Below are positions 36,669 through 44,998 of a stretch of DNA of 64,000 bases, piece after piece. Origin of the DNA: Nitrobacter winogradskyi Nb-255 (lineage in GTDB: Bacteria > Pseudomonadota > Alphaproteobacteria > Rhizobiales > Xanthobacteraceae); assembly GCF_000012725.1 (NCBI RefSeq), contig NC_007406.1, positions 1,640,001 through 1,704,000 of the forward strand, in the 5' to 3' direction. The notes beneath the pieces are model-generated. The model was not told where the DNA came from. It did no database searches and saw nothing but the letters and a program-made list of their open reading frames with translations. Position numbers and translations under genes: made by a program. Position 1 is the stretch's first letter. Each line of letters starts with the position of its first letter.

Positions 36669-39600
36669 TTTGTTGAACGCACCTCGACGCGGCCGGTGCT
36701 GGTGCGGCCGTAGCGCGAGGGATTGTACATGTCTTCCACGTATGCCTGCGGCAGCACGTATTTTCCGGGCGACACCGCGCGCACGACATAGGCCACGGTG
36801 AATACCGCCTTGTCGCTCGCAGTGCGATCGATGGCGGCGGTGAAGCGGTCGTCACGGAATTCAGTGCTGACCGGCTCCTTGCCGTCCTCGATCCAGTCGA
36901 GCGTCCCGGTGTCCCCGGAGGATACCAGATTAGGATTGTCGATCTCGAATCCTGCCGGAAGATAGTCCGCCACCAGGATATGACCGTATTCAGGCTTCGT
37001 TTCAGTGATCCTGAGAACGACCGCCAAGCGGTCGTTCTGCGTGGCCTGGGTCGGATCCGCGGGCGTTCCGTCGAGGTTGAAATAGTTGCGCTCGATTACG
37101 AAGCCGTTCGAGGTCGCCGGTTCGGGAGTAACCGGCGCGCCGGCCACGGAGATCACCGCCTGCACCGGCGCTTCGCCTGTGTTGGTGATCTTGATCGGCT
37201 TGTCGGCCAGCTCGGCCGCCTTGTGGCTGCGATAAAGCGCGGCTTTAACGGGCGCGCCGTTGACATCGAGCGACATTGATTCTTTCGCAAGCGCCCTCGC
37301 CGCCAGGACCAGCCACGCGTTCTCCTGCGTCGAGGTTGAGGACGTCAGCCCCCGCGCCGCTTCCACCCGCTGCACCGCTTGGGTGACCGTGGCTCGCGGC
37401 GCGTTGCCCTCGCTCGCCAGCGATACCAGCGCTGCCGCATCGCGGAGCGCCGAGCCGTAGTCCGCCCGGCCGAATTCGAGTGCCGGTTTCGGCGCAAGGC
37501 TTTCAGCCGCAGCAATATAAACACGTTCAGCGCGCGCCCGGTCGCCGACCAGCGCGAGCGCCGCGGCAAGTTGCGCCTTGGCGATCGGCGTCGCCAGATT
37601 GTTCAACTTGGTATCGGCCAGATAACGCAAATCGCCGATCGGGGCGGCGCCGTTCCTGGCGAGAACGTAAAGCCCGTAAGCCAGGTCGCGACCGCCGTCC
37701 TTTTCCGGCTCGGCTGCGTTCACCACCGAGTTGCGGATGCGGTCGAGCGCGCTCGTGAACTGAATGTCGGGGACGGAGAAGCCCTTCTCGCGAGCGCGCG
37801 TCAGGAAGTCCGTGACGTAGGCGTCGAGCCAGGAATCCTCGCCGCCGGACGACCACAGGCCGAAGGAACCATTCGAGCCCTGCCTTGCCAGCAGCCGCTC
37901 GATCGAGCTTTTGATGCGATCGTCGATACTGGTATCCATCGCGAGGTGGGCTTCCGCTGCGAGATCATTGACGTAGAGCAGCGGCATCGCCCGGCTTGCG
38001 ATCTGCTCCGAGCAGCCGAACGGATAACGGTCGAGCGCCTTAAGGACGCTCGCCGCGTCCAGCGCCGAGGACAGGCCGACCGACATCGACACCCCTCCCG
38101 TGCCCGCCACGAGGTCCGAGAACATATCCGAGGTCAGCGTCAGGCTCTCGCCCTTCGCCAGCGTTCGCACAGAGCGACGCGCCAGGATCTGTGTCGCGGG
38201 CTTAACCTCGAGGTCGTAATGCCGCGCCAGCCTCAGGCCGTTCGGTCCCTTGATATCGATGTCGAACCGGGCAGCGCCGGCGGAGCCCGCGGTATCGAGC
38301 GTCAGCGCCATCGAACTGCGCTGCCCGGCCGCGAGCTTGATCGCGGTCGTGGCATTGCCCGCTACCTTCACCGGCCCGGACGTTCTGACGTTGACGGTAT
38401 AATCTCCTGGCGGACCTTCGACATTGTCGAGATCGAAGCTCATCGTGCCCCGATCGCCGGTCAACAGAAAGCGCGGCAGGGTCGCCGTCAGCACCACCGG
38501 ATCACGCACCGTGACATCGACCGTCGCACGCCCGAGCTTGGTCGCGGTCCAGGCGACCGCCATCACGCGCGCCGTGCCCGCGAACTCCGGAATGTCGAAG
38601 CTGATTTCGGCCGTGCCGTCCGCGGCGACCGTGACGATGCCCGAATAGAGCGCGAGCGGCTTCTGCGTCGGCGGGCTGCCCTGCAACTCCGCTCCCGCGA
38701 AATCGCCGCCGGTCCTGAGCTGGCCGCGCGTCCCTTGCATCCCGTCGATCAGTTGTCCGTAGAGATCACGGATTTCAGACGTCAAGCGACGCTGGCCCAG
38801 ATAGTAGTCGTCGGGCGCTGGCGGTTTGTAGTTGGTGAGATTGAGGATGCCGACGTCAACGGCGGCGACGACGATCTTGGCGTCTTCGCCGGGGCTTAGA
38901 CCGCCGACCTTCACAGGCAGCTTAAGCGGTGCGGATGGTCGCGCCAGTTCCGGCGGCGAGAGGTTGACCGAAAGGGTGCGCGCGCTCCTGTCGATGCCGA
39001 ACCATTTGATGCCGATCGCGCGGCCGGGCATCCGCTGCGCGGCAACGTCGAGCGGCCGCCGCAGCGTCGCGACCACATAGGCCCCGGTGCCCCAGTCCTT
39101 GCCGACCGGGATCTTGACCTGCGACGTGCCTTCCTTGACCTCGGTGGTTTGGGTGGTCAGCAGCCGGTCACCTAGAACGTTGATCGTGAGCTTGCCCGCG
39201 GTCCGGGCGTTAACCGAAACGACCATGGTGTCGCCGGACTGGTAATCCGGCTTGTCGATCGAGGTTTCCAGCAGGTCAGGCGTGTCGGCGCTGCCGTCGG
39301 AATACCAGCCGACGTCGAACTGAACAGATGTCAGCGGGCCGTCTGAATCGGAGGATTTGACGTCGAGCCGGTAACGCCCCGGCTGCGGGGAGAGTTCGAT
39401 CCGCGCGGGACTGTCGGCGGCGATCGAGAGGTCGCCATCGGCCACCCGTCTGGTCGATTTCACCGGCTCGTATTCCCAGTACGAGTTCTGCCGATACCAC
39501 TGATAGCGGCTCTCCAGCTTGAGCAGTTCGTAGCGCAGACCCTTGCGGGCAAGCGACGTTCCGTCCGGCGCCACAAAGACGACGTCGAATCTGGCCCTGT

Positions 39601-41884
39601 CCCCCTCCGCGACACTCTTGTCGGCGAACAACGGTTTGACGCCGATCATGGCGGCGGACGGTTTCACCGGAAGCACGATCTTCCGTTCGACCGCGCGGCC
39701 GCCCGCCTCCGCCATGCGAATGAAAATCTGCGCTTCGTGCTGCCGGTCCGATGACGGGGCCGTCGCGAGGCTGACGGGAAACGTGGCGACGCCGTTCGCA
39801 TCGGCTTCGGGCAGGTTTTCGATCGGTGTGCGCTCGTTACTGGCGGCCTCGTCATCGGGCACGCCGAACCGATACCCCGCATAGCCTGGACGGCTCTCGG
39901 CAGGCGCAACCAGTAACTCGCCTTCGAGCTGCAGGCCGGACGCGGGAGCGCCGTAGAGGAAACGGCCGTCGACCTTGAGTTCTACCGGATTATCAGCGGC
40001 AATCTGTTTCGCCTTGGTAGTCAGATCGAATTCGATCCGGTCCGGGACATAGTCCTCGACCATGAAGGTGGTTTCGCCGACGGATGGTCCTTTGGGGTCC
40101 GTAAACGCGCGAACCCGCCATGTTCCGGTCGGGACCGCTGAATTGAGCGGCAGGTCCAGGCTTCGTCCGCCCGAGCCATGATCCGACAGGACTGCGCGGC
40201 GGTACTCGACGCCATCAGGCCGTTCGACCACCAGCGTCAGGGGGCCGCCGGTCACGGCGACGCCCTGCCCGTCCCGCAGCAACGCCGTGAGATACACGGT
40301 CTCCCCCGAGCGATAGACGCCGCGCTCCGCATAAACGAAGGCATCGGCTCCCGATGGCACGGCGCGGCCCGAGACGCCGCGATCGGTCAGATCGAATGCA
40401 TTCGACTTCAGGCTGAGGAACGCATAATCGGCTTTGTCGGTGCTGACTGTCAGCAACGCGGGCGACTGCCCTCCTTCGCCTCGCGCCAGCCCCGGCTCGA
40501 ATAGCGCGTGCCCGGATGCATCCGTCTTCCGGGTTGCCAGGATTTCATTGTTGCGGGCGACCAGGCGGACTTCCGCCTTGTCCACGGCATCGGTTGTCGC
40601 CAGCGAATTGACGAAGACGTGGATGCCGTCATTGCCTGAATAGGCGCTCAGGCCGAGGTCCGAGACGATGAACCACTGGGTCGCCAGCGAGCCGGACTCG
40701 TCGTCATCCGTCGAACCCGGACCCTTGGGCGCGGCCGTCATCACGTAAACGCCGGGCTGGAGGTTTCCGAGCGCCTCATCGACCGGAAACGCCGTCGTCA
40801 CATCGGCATTCAGGGTGGAGGCCGTCGTCACCTCGCCCGACCAGACCTTGATCCCGCGTTCGTGGCCAAGCTCATATAACTGATGGCTGCCGAGCGCCTT
40901 CTGAAAGTCGCTCTCGACAACGGTGTTGATGAGGTTGCGGTCGCCGATCCGGAACACCTTGACGGTCACGTTCTGGGTGTTGACGCTGACAAGCGGGATG
41001 CCGCGCTGGCCGGTGCGCGGCAGCACGTAGGCTCGTCCGGTGAAGCGGACGAACGGCTTGCGGTCGCGCACATAGACGTTGAATTCAGCGGATTTCGGCA
41101 GACTTTCCTTCACGGCCGACGGCAGGCCGGCGCGCAGGTTGATATTGTAGCGCTCACCGTGCTTGAGACCCTCGACACAAAGTTGCCTGTCCTCCGAGGA
41201 CAGCGCCGGCCGGTCGTCTCCCGCGAGCGCGACGAAGGGCGAGAAGTCCACCCTCTTGGCAAGATCCTCGGAGAACTGAAAACAGACCCGAGGCGTCGCC
41301 GAATCCGAATCTACCGTGTAATCGAGCAGCCGGAAGCCGTGGTCGTCCCGCATTTTTTCGTATTGCTCGCGAACGCTGGCCACTTCGCGCAGATCGAGAG
41401 AGAGCCGCAACGCGTCGAGGGCCGGCCGCCACAGCTTTCGATCCGAAAAGGCGCGACCGAGAACCGCCAATGCATCAGCCTCGGTCCCCGGATCGGTCGC
41501 CCGCTGGTAGGCGAGATAGGCAGCGGTGGACGCGCGCTCCAGCAGGAAGGTCTGTTCCTGACTTGTGGCGGGTTTGATCTGGAAGATGGTCCGCGCCAGG
41601 CGTAGCCAGTTGCCGCTATCGTTCGGTGCAACGGTTGCGATCTGGCCGAGTATTTGAAGGCCACTGCGAAAATCGGCTCGTTTGAAGGCCGTGTCGGCGT
41701 CGGTACGCAGCATGGAGCCTGATTTGGCGACCGCGCCGGCTTCACTTTTGATCCGGGCTTCGAGCTTGATCGCCGCATCGGCCAGATCGTCGCGCTTGAA
41801 AGCTTTATCCGCCGCATGGGCGACCGATCCCAGCCCGATGAGCAAGGTCGCGCAAAAGGCTACGGCACGAACCAGCCTGGTCAT
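36665..41884 (-). CDS. Bacterial alpha-2-macroglobulin (YfhM-like)
   Basis: A 1739-residue periplasmic protease-trapping protein. Signal peptide 'AVAFCATLLIGLGSVAHAAD' is followed by a helical N-terminal part, strings of macroglobulin (MG) domains, the bait region, and the thioester domain with 'YPFGCSEQIASRAM' near residue 1290: the C-x-E-Q thioester is present. Unlike E. coli YfhM there is no lipobox Cys, so it is probably soluble or held otherwise. ATG 41,884 is preceded by GGGGAGAGAG; the in-frame GTG 24 bases upstream is rejected. It is thought to act with PBP1C to protect and repair a breached cell wall. Confidence 0.95.
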   Translation of the reverse strand: MTRLVRAVAFCATLLIGLGSVAHAADKAFKRDDLADAAIKLEARIKSEAGAVAKSGSMLRTDADTAFKRADFRSGLQILGQIATVAPNDSGNWLRLARTIFQIKPATSQEQTFLLERASTAAYLAYQRATDPGTEADALAVLGRAFSDRKLWRPALDALRLSLDLREVASVREQYEKMRDDHGFRLLDYTVDSDSATPRVCFQFSEDLAKRVDFSPFVALAGDDRPALSSEDRQLCVEGLKHGERYNINLRAGLPSAVKESLPKSAEFNVYVRDRKPFVRFTGRAYVLPRTGQRGIPLVSVNTQNVTVKVFRIGDRNLINTVVESDFQKALGSHQLYELGHERGIKVWSGEVTTASTLNADVTTAFPVDEALGNLQPGVYVMTAAPKGPGSTDDDESGSLATQWFIVSDLGLSAYSGNDGIHVFVNSLATTDAVDKAEVRLVARNNEILATRKTDASGHALFEPGLARGEGGQSPALLTVSTDKADYAFLSLKSNAFDLTDRGVSGRAVPSGADAFVYAERGVYRSGETVYLTALLRDGQGVAVTGGPLTLVVERPDGVEYRRAVLSDHGSGGRSLDLPLNSAVPTGTWRVRAFTDPKGPSVGETTFMVEDYVPDRIEFDLTTKAKQIAADNPVELKVDGRFLYGAPASGLQLEGELLVAPAESRPGYAGYRFGVPDDEAASNERTPIENLPEADANGVATFPVSLATAPSSDRQHEAQIFIRMAEAGGRAVERKIVLPVKPSAAMIGVKPLFADKSVAEGDRARFDVVFVAPDGTSLARKGLRYELLKLESRYQWYRQNSYWEYEPVKSTRRVADGDLSIAADSPARIELSPQPGRYRLDVKSSDSDGPLTSVQFDVGWYSDGSADTPDLLETSIDKPDYQSGDTMVVSVNARTAGKLTINVLGDRLLTTQTTEVKEGTSQVKIPVGKDWGTGAYVVATLRRPLDVAAQRMPGRAIGIKWFGIDRSARTLSVNLSPPELARPSAPLKLPVKVGGLSPGEDAKIVVAAVDVGILNLTNYKPPAPDDYYLGQRRLTSEIRDLYGQLIDGMQGTRGQLRTGGDFAGAELQGSPPTQKPLALYSGIVTVAADGTAEISFDIPEFAGTARVMAVAWTATKLGRATVDVTVRDPVVLTATLPRFLLTGDRGTMSFDLDNVEGPPGDYTVNVRTSGPVKVAGNATTAIKLAAGQRSSMALTLDTAGSAGAARFDIDIKGPNGLRLARHYDLEVKPATQILARRSVRTLAKGESLTLTSDMFSDLVAGTGGVSMSVGLSSALDAASVLKALDRYPFGCSEQIASRAMPLLYVNDLAAEAHLAMDTSIDDRIKSSIERLLARQGSNGSFGLWSSGGEDSWLDAYVTDFLTRAREKGFSVPDIQFTSALDRIRNSVVNAAEPEKDGGRDLAYGLYVLARNGAAPIGDLRYLADTKLNNLATPIAKAQLAAALALVGDRARAERVYIAAAESLAPKPALEFGRADYGSALRDAAALVSLASEGNAPRATVTQAVQRVEAARGLTSSTSTQENAWLVLAARALAKESMSLDVNGAPVKAALYRSHKAAELADKPIKITNTGEAPVQAVISVAGAPVTPEPATSNGFVIERNYFNLDGTPADPTQATQNDRLAVVLRITETKPEYGHILVADYLPAGFEIDNPNLVSSGDTGTLDWIEDGKEPVSTEFRDDRFTAAIDRTASDKAVFTVAYVVRAVSPGKYVLPQAYVEDMYNPSRYGRTSTGRVEVRSTK

Positions 41885-42381
41885 GAAAGCTCTCTCCCCG
41901 CGCGGCACGCGCGCAAATGTCGCTTGGGCGTTCTCGGAGGATTCGACTTCCGCGTTGTGCCGGATCGAATTGACACTAGCATCCCCGCCCGCGCGTCCAA
42001 GGCTGCGGTTACAGCTAAAAGGCTACGGTTAAAGCTGAAACTCCACTAACAAATCTATACTTACCGGCGGATATTTGTCATTTAAGTGCAGAGTACCGGC
42101 CTGAACGCAAAGCGTGGCTTCCAACAAACCGCTTGTGTCCAGAACGCACGAAAAGCTGGATCGATTCATGGTCTTACCTGGTGTTGTTACGATATAGGAC
42201 CATCTCGCCGTCGATCACCATCTTCGCACAGCGGACATCCCACCGGTGACAAGGTTTCCGATGACGGATCATTCGAGACAAGCGGATCGCGCATATTCGT
42301 CGTCCGCCCGGTCGAAATGGTTCGGATCCGGGCTTGGCGCGAAGGCAGTTTTTTCATATTGCGGTGGGATGAAGTCTTAGC
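41885..42381. other. Intergenic region between alpha-2-macroglobulin gene and tRNA-Arg
   Basis: About 500 bases with no ORF I can support. It should hold the promoter of the leftward A2M-pbpC unit and, near the right end, that of tRNA-Arg. A 93-codon minus-strand frame across the tRNA is an artefact of translating the tRNA. Confidence 0.55.
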
Positions 42382-42458
42382 GGTCCCGTAGCTCAACTGG
42401 ATAGAGTAGCGGATTTCTACTCCGCGGGTTGCAGGTTCGAATCCTGCCGGGATCGCCA
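42382..42458 (+). tRNA. tRNA-Arg (UCU), probable prophage attachment gene
   Basis: A 77-base cloverleaf with encoded CCA. Acceptor GGTCCCG pairs with CGGGATC (one G-U pair), D arm GCTC/GAGT, anticodon stem GCGGA/TCCGC with loop TTTCTAC (anticodon TCT, reading AGA), T arm GCAGG/CCTGC with TTCGAAT. Prophage genes begin just downstream, so the 3' half is the likely bacterial attachment site. The second copy of the att core would lie right of the window. Confidence 0.95.
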
Positions 42459-42818
42459 AAATATACAAATAAAATCAACGGTCTAAAACGCTCACCCCGA
42501 CCGGATTATGAGAACAGATCGGGACAAAAGCAGACCTTCGGGGACGTTTCGGGACAAAAAGTCCCGAGGAAAATCCCGAGGTTTCGGGACCGAATCGCTA
42601 GCGCCGCCCGGCACCGTGCGTTTTCGATCTAGGCCAATTTCTGAGTGCGTAGTTGGGTTAATCTCCATCAATCCGCGCTCCGCAGCCGCTTCATCGCGAA
42701 CTTATTACGCCGCCTCTCAACATCACAGCGGGCCTTTTGCACAATTTGGTCATCTCCGTAAGAATTAATCGGTTCCGGACGGGTGAGCAGCCTGTCTGTA
42801 GAACTGGAGGATGTTTCA
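42459..42818. other. Non-coding stretch between tRNA-Arg and Tyr-rich gene
   Basis: 360 bases without a gene. The first half holds the inverted 7-mer cluster at 42,519-42,590; the second half has no feature I can name beyond the ribosome binding site of the next gene (GGAGG at 42,806). Confidence 0.5.
42519..42590. repeat. Cluster of inverted TCGGGAC 7-mers, possible integrase arm sites
   Basis: Within 72 bases starting 60 bases past the tRNA there are TCGGGAC at 42,519, TCGGGGAC at 42,538, TCGGGAC at 42,549, GTCCCGA at 42,561, ATCCCGA at 42,573 and TCGGGAC at 42,584. The third and fourth make a perfect hairpin with an AAAAA loop; the last two make a second one. Clustered short repeats in both orientations beside an att tRNA resemble arm-type sites of tyrosine integrases. 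Confidence 0.4.
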
Positions 42819-43118
42819 ATGCGTAGACTCATTCTTGCGGCCGTGGCGGTCGGCGCCATTATGGCTGCCTCAATCGCACCTACCGAGGCCCACTGGCGTG
42901 GTCATAGAGGGTGGGGCGGTCCAGGCATCGGCTTAGGTTTGGCTGCCGGTGCTTTAGCGTTTGCAGCGGCCGCGGGGTCGCCCTACTACGGTCCCGGTTA
43001 TTATGGCGGGCCTTATGGGTATTATGGCCCGCGCCCGGTGTACTATGGACCGCGATATTATCGCCCGTACTACCGACCATACTACAGACCGTACTTCGGC
43101 CCTTATGGGTACTGGTAA
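42819..43118 (+). CDS. Small secreted Tyr/Gly-rich protein
   Basis: A 99-residue protein with signal peptide 'MRRLILAAVAVGAIMAASIA' followed by 'HWRGHRGWGG', a Gly/Ala-rich helix, and a tail of about 50 residues made almost only of Tyr, Gly, Pro and Arg ('YYRPYYRPYYRPYFGPYG'). The start is fixed by GGAGG eight bases upstream of ATG 42,819. Similar low-complexity exported proteins occur in Bradyrhizobiaceae chromosomes; role unknown, possibly envelope or surface-associated. It is on the plus strand, opposite to the phage genes, and is followed at once by an intrinsic terminator. Confidence 0.75.
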   Translation: MRRLILAAVAVGAIMAASIAPTEAHWRGHRGWGGPGIGLGLAAGALAFAAAAGSPYYGPGYYGGPYGYYGPRPVYYGPRYYRPYYRPYYRPYFGPYGYW

Positions 43119-43123
43119 ACGTC

Positions 43124-43150
43124 AAAGGCCCGAATTGACCGGGCCTTTTT
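43124..43150 (+). terminator. Intrinsic terminator after the Tyr-rich gene
   Basis: GGCCCG, a seven-base loop, CGGGCC, then five T; the stem is extended by AAA/TTT. It begins five bases after the stop of the 42,819-43,118 gene. Confidence 0.85.
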
Positions 43151-43273
43151 CTGTGAGCGCGGGCCAGACCTGTCCCGCCATATCCCCGTTGAGCTTTCTT
43201 TGAAACCACATCCCCTTGACTGCATTATAAGGCCGGAACGGTTGATTGCCCGGCAGATCCGATCCCGTTCCCG

Positions 43274-43310
43274 AAAGGCCCGCTGTGCCTCCAACCGGCG
43301 GGCCTTTTTT
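43274..43310. terminator. Strong hairpin, probably bidirectional terminator
   Basis: Ten-base stem AAAGGCCCGC/GCGGGCCTTT with TTTTTT on the plus side. On the minus side only three T follow the stem, so it would be weaker for the leftward phage late operon, which ends at 43,321. It shares its stem sequence with the terminator 150 bases to the left. Confidence 0.7.
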
Positions 43311-43320
43311 GCGAGCACCA

Positions 43321-43509
43321 TCAGCGCTCACGAATCCGTCTGATCTCCGCTCGATCGACGGCGCAGTTGGCAACCTCTCGGGTCGATATCGGAGCACCGC
43401 CGCCCCGAACCGCGCAGCCGGCCATGTCCGCCTCGCTCGGGCCGGACGGACCACAGCCAGCCATGGCGATCAGCGCCGCCACGGCCAGCGGGATCAGGAT
43501 GGCACGCAT
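43321..43509 (-). CDS. Small phage-associated lipoprotein
   Basis: A 62-residue lipoprotein: 'MRAILIPLAVAALIAMAGC' gives a signal with lipidated Cys, then a short Gly/Ser-rich stretch and a second half with two more Cys and charged residues. Its start overlaps the upstream stop by one base (TGATG). It is the last gene of the leftward lysis-side operon. Function unknown. A longer frame exists upstream but lacks a signal. Confidence 0.6.
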   Translation of the reverse strand: MRAILIPLAVAALIAMAGCGPSGPSEADMAGCAVRGGGAPISTREVANCAVDRAEIRRIRER

Positions 43510-44045
43510 CACGCCCCTGCCCTCGGATCGACAATCGTGAACCCCGCGATCGAACGCGGATGAACTCTGGTCTTGCCTCGGCCGGAGTTGGCATCCCAAA
43601 CCAGCCATACCTTCCCCCTGATATGCCTCTTGAGCACGAACACATGGCCTCGACGCGCTGCGACCATGCCGGGCGCCGGGGCCGCTCGAGGAAAGCGCAG
43701 CCAGTTCGCCGCCAGGTTCAGCCTCGGGATGATCCGACCGAAGATATGGAGCGAAGCCCCGCAGCCGCAGTAGCGGCGCGGGCAGCCGCGTGGGCGGCCT
43801 CCGACGATGCGTCCCGCTCCGGTCGCCATGATGCGGTGAAGGCCGGGAGGGAGGGGACGAGTGGTATCCCGATGGGCGGTGATCAAATGGCCCGTTTTTC
43901 GCCTATTCCTACGTGATATCAATTGCTTGGGGTGGTGCGCAAAGGACGACCTCGACATTATCGAGGTCGTCTGCTTCGGCCTCGCATCGGCCTGCGATAC
44001 GAACACGACAGCGCAAAGCGCCGCCAGAATGACCGCCATACGCAT
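43509..44045 (-). CDS. Secreted phage-operon protein with CPRRYCGCG motif
   Basis: A 178-residue protein with a signal peptide ('MAVILAALCAVVFVSQADA') and a basic middle part. The distinctive block is 'GCPRRYCGCGASLHIFGRI' near 86-105, followed by 'LNLAANWLRFPRAAPAPGMV' and 'KTRVHPRSIAGFTIVDP'. The layout resembles small exported proteins seen in rhizobial prophages, of unknown function. GGGGGG lies eight bases before the ATG. It sits between the holin-like gene and the small lipoprotein, so a role in lysis or lysogen surface change is possible but only by position. Confidence 0.6.
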   Translation of the reverse strand: MRMAVILAALCAVVFVSQADARPKQTTSIMSRSSFAHHPKQLISRRNRRKTGHLITAHRDTTRPLPPGLHRIMATGAGRIVGGRPRGCPRRYCGCGASLHIFGRIIPRLNLAANWLRFPRAAPAPGMVAARRGHVFVLKRHIRGKVWLVWDANSGRGKTRVHPRSIAGFTIVDPRAGA

Positions 44046-44048
44046 CGA

Positions 44049-44282
44049 TCAGCCCCCCTTCATCCAGGAAGCGATCTTGCTGATCGACTCCCCGAACATC
44101 ACGATACCGGCGAGGATGCCGAGCATGGTGATGATGACCCACTTCATGAAGCGACCGACTGTCAGCGCCGAATTGATGAGACGGATGCCATCGTTCAGTG
44201 TCTTGATCTCATCCGGCCGCAGGTTGGTGAGGAACTCCTTCGTCGCCGGCGGCAGATCGTCAAACCGCTTAGCCTCGCTCAT
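44049..44282 (-). CDS. Holin-like single-pass membrane protein
   Basis: A 77-residue protein with a charged helical N-terminal half ('LTNLRPDEIKTLNDGIRLI') and one C-terminal membrane helix ('KWVIITMLGILAGIVMFG', about 47-65) ending with a short basic tail. This shape matches XhlA-type phage holins or holin partners. It follows the Rz1-like gene with no gap. Position within the lysis cassette supports the call; sequence alone does not prove it. Confidence 0.5.
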   Translation of the reverse strand: MSEAKRFDDLPPATKEFLTNLRPDEIKTLNDGIRLINSALTVGRFMKWVIITMLGILAGIVMFGESISKIASWMKGG

Positions 44283-44579
44283 TTAATCCTCCCCCGGCTC
44301 GATGACATTTCCGGCGGCGCGCTCCTGCGCCCCGACCGCATGAAGCCTGCTCCGGCAATCGGCGGCGACGGCCCGTTGAGCAGCCTCGTACCTGCCAGCC
44401 GCTGATCCTGCCTTGGCGCCGACCGTCTCGGGGTTCGGAGGCACCGCATCCTTCTTGCAGGCGAACGCTGCGGGCGGGAATTTCGGTCCGGAAACCATGA
44501 CCTTGACTGGTTCCGGCGCCGGCGCGGTCGCGCACCCGCCGAGAGCGGCGACTGCAACCAGGATGAAAAAGCGTCTCAT
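44283..44579 (-). CDS. Rz1-like outer-membrane spanin lipoprotein (candidate)
   Basis: A 98-residue lipoprotein with signal 'MRRFFILVAVAALGGC' and a Pro/Ala-rich mature part containing two later Cys. It follows, with an ATGA overlap, a protein with one N-terminal helix and a long charged coiled coil, the pattern of Rz followed by Rz1. Larger than many Rz1 proteins, and not nested in the Rz frame. The pair would link the inner and outer membranes in the final step of lysis. Confidence 0.55.
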   Translation of the reverse strand: MRRFFILVAVAALGGCATAPAPEPVKVMVSGPKFPPAAFACKKDAVPPNPETVGAKAGSAAGRYEAAQRAVAADCRSRLHAVGAQERAAGNVIEPGED

Positions 44580-44998
44580 TTCGATATCCCCAATCGCCCG
44601 CGCTCGCGTGTCCAGGCGTCGAGCAGAACCTTCGGCACCGGGCCGTCATCCGACGCCGGCGCAGCCTTGATGATCGCGTTCTCACTTTGCTGCGCCCGCT
44701 CCGCCGCCAATTTGTCAGCGTCGAGCTTTGCCTGGGCCCTCGCCGCCTCGTTACGCTGGCGCTCGATCTCCTCACGGTGCGCCTTCTCGGCATCGAGGCC
44801 GCGGGCGATGAGACAGGCCGGCAATTTGCGCTCCGAGATCGCCGGCCGCTTGTCGCAGCCGTACCTCACCTCGAGGGTGTGATGCTCTGCCGAGAGTACG
44901 TCGAAGGCGCCGGCCTTCTGATAGAGGTTGGCCAAATAGAGCGAGGCGCTCGCGATCAGAGCGGCTGCGACCAGGTAGGCGATGATCTTGATGCTCAT
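44576..44998 (-). CDS. Rz-like inner-membrane spanin (candidate)
   Basis: A 140-residue protein with an N-terminal membrane helix ('IIAYLVAAALIASASLYLANL') and a long Ala/Glu/Arg-rich coiled coil ('EKAHREEIERQRNEAARAQ' and on). Its ATG overlaps the endolysin stop by one base. The pattern (anchor, periplasmic coiled coil, next gene a lipoprotein) is that of i-spanins. Confidence 0.55.
   Translation of the reverse strand: MSIKIIAYLVAAALIASASLYLANLYQKAGAFDVLSAEHHTLEVRYGCDKRPAISERKLPACLIARGLDAEKAHREEIERQRNEAARAQAKLDADKLAAERAQQSENAIIKAAPASDDGPVPKVLLDAWTRERGRLGISK

Noticed and set aside
37379-38899. 506-codon plus-strand ORF
   Set aside because: Opposite the alpha-2-macroglobulin gene, with Arg/Gln/His-rich shadow composition and no family pattern.
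42187-42468. 93-codon minus-strand ORF across tRNA-Arg
   Set aside because: It reads 'GFEPATRGVEIRYSIQLSYG'-like sequence, the well-known artefact from translating a tRNA gene; no ribosome site.
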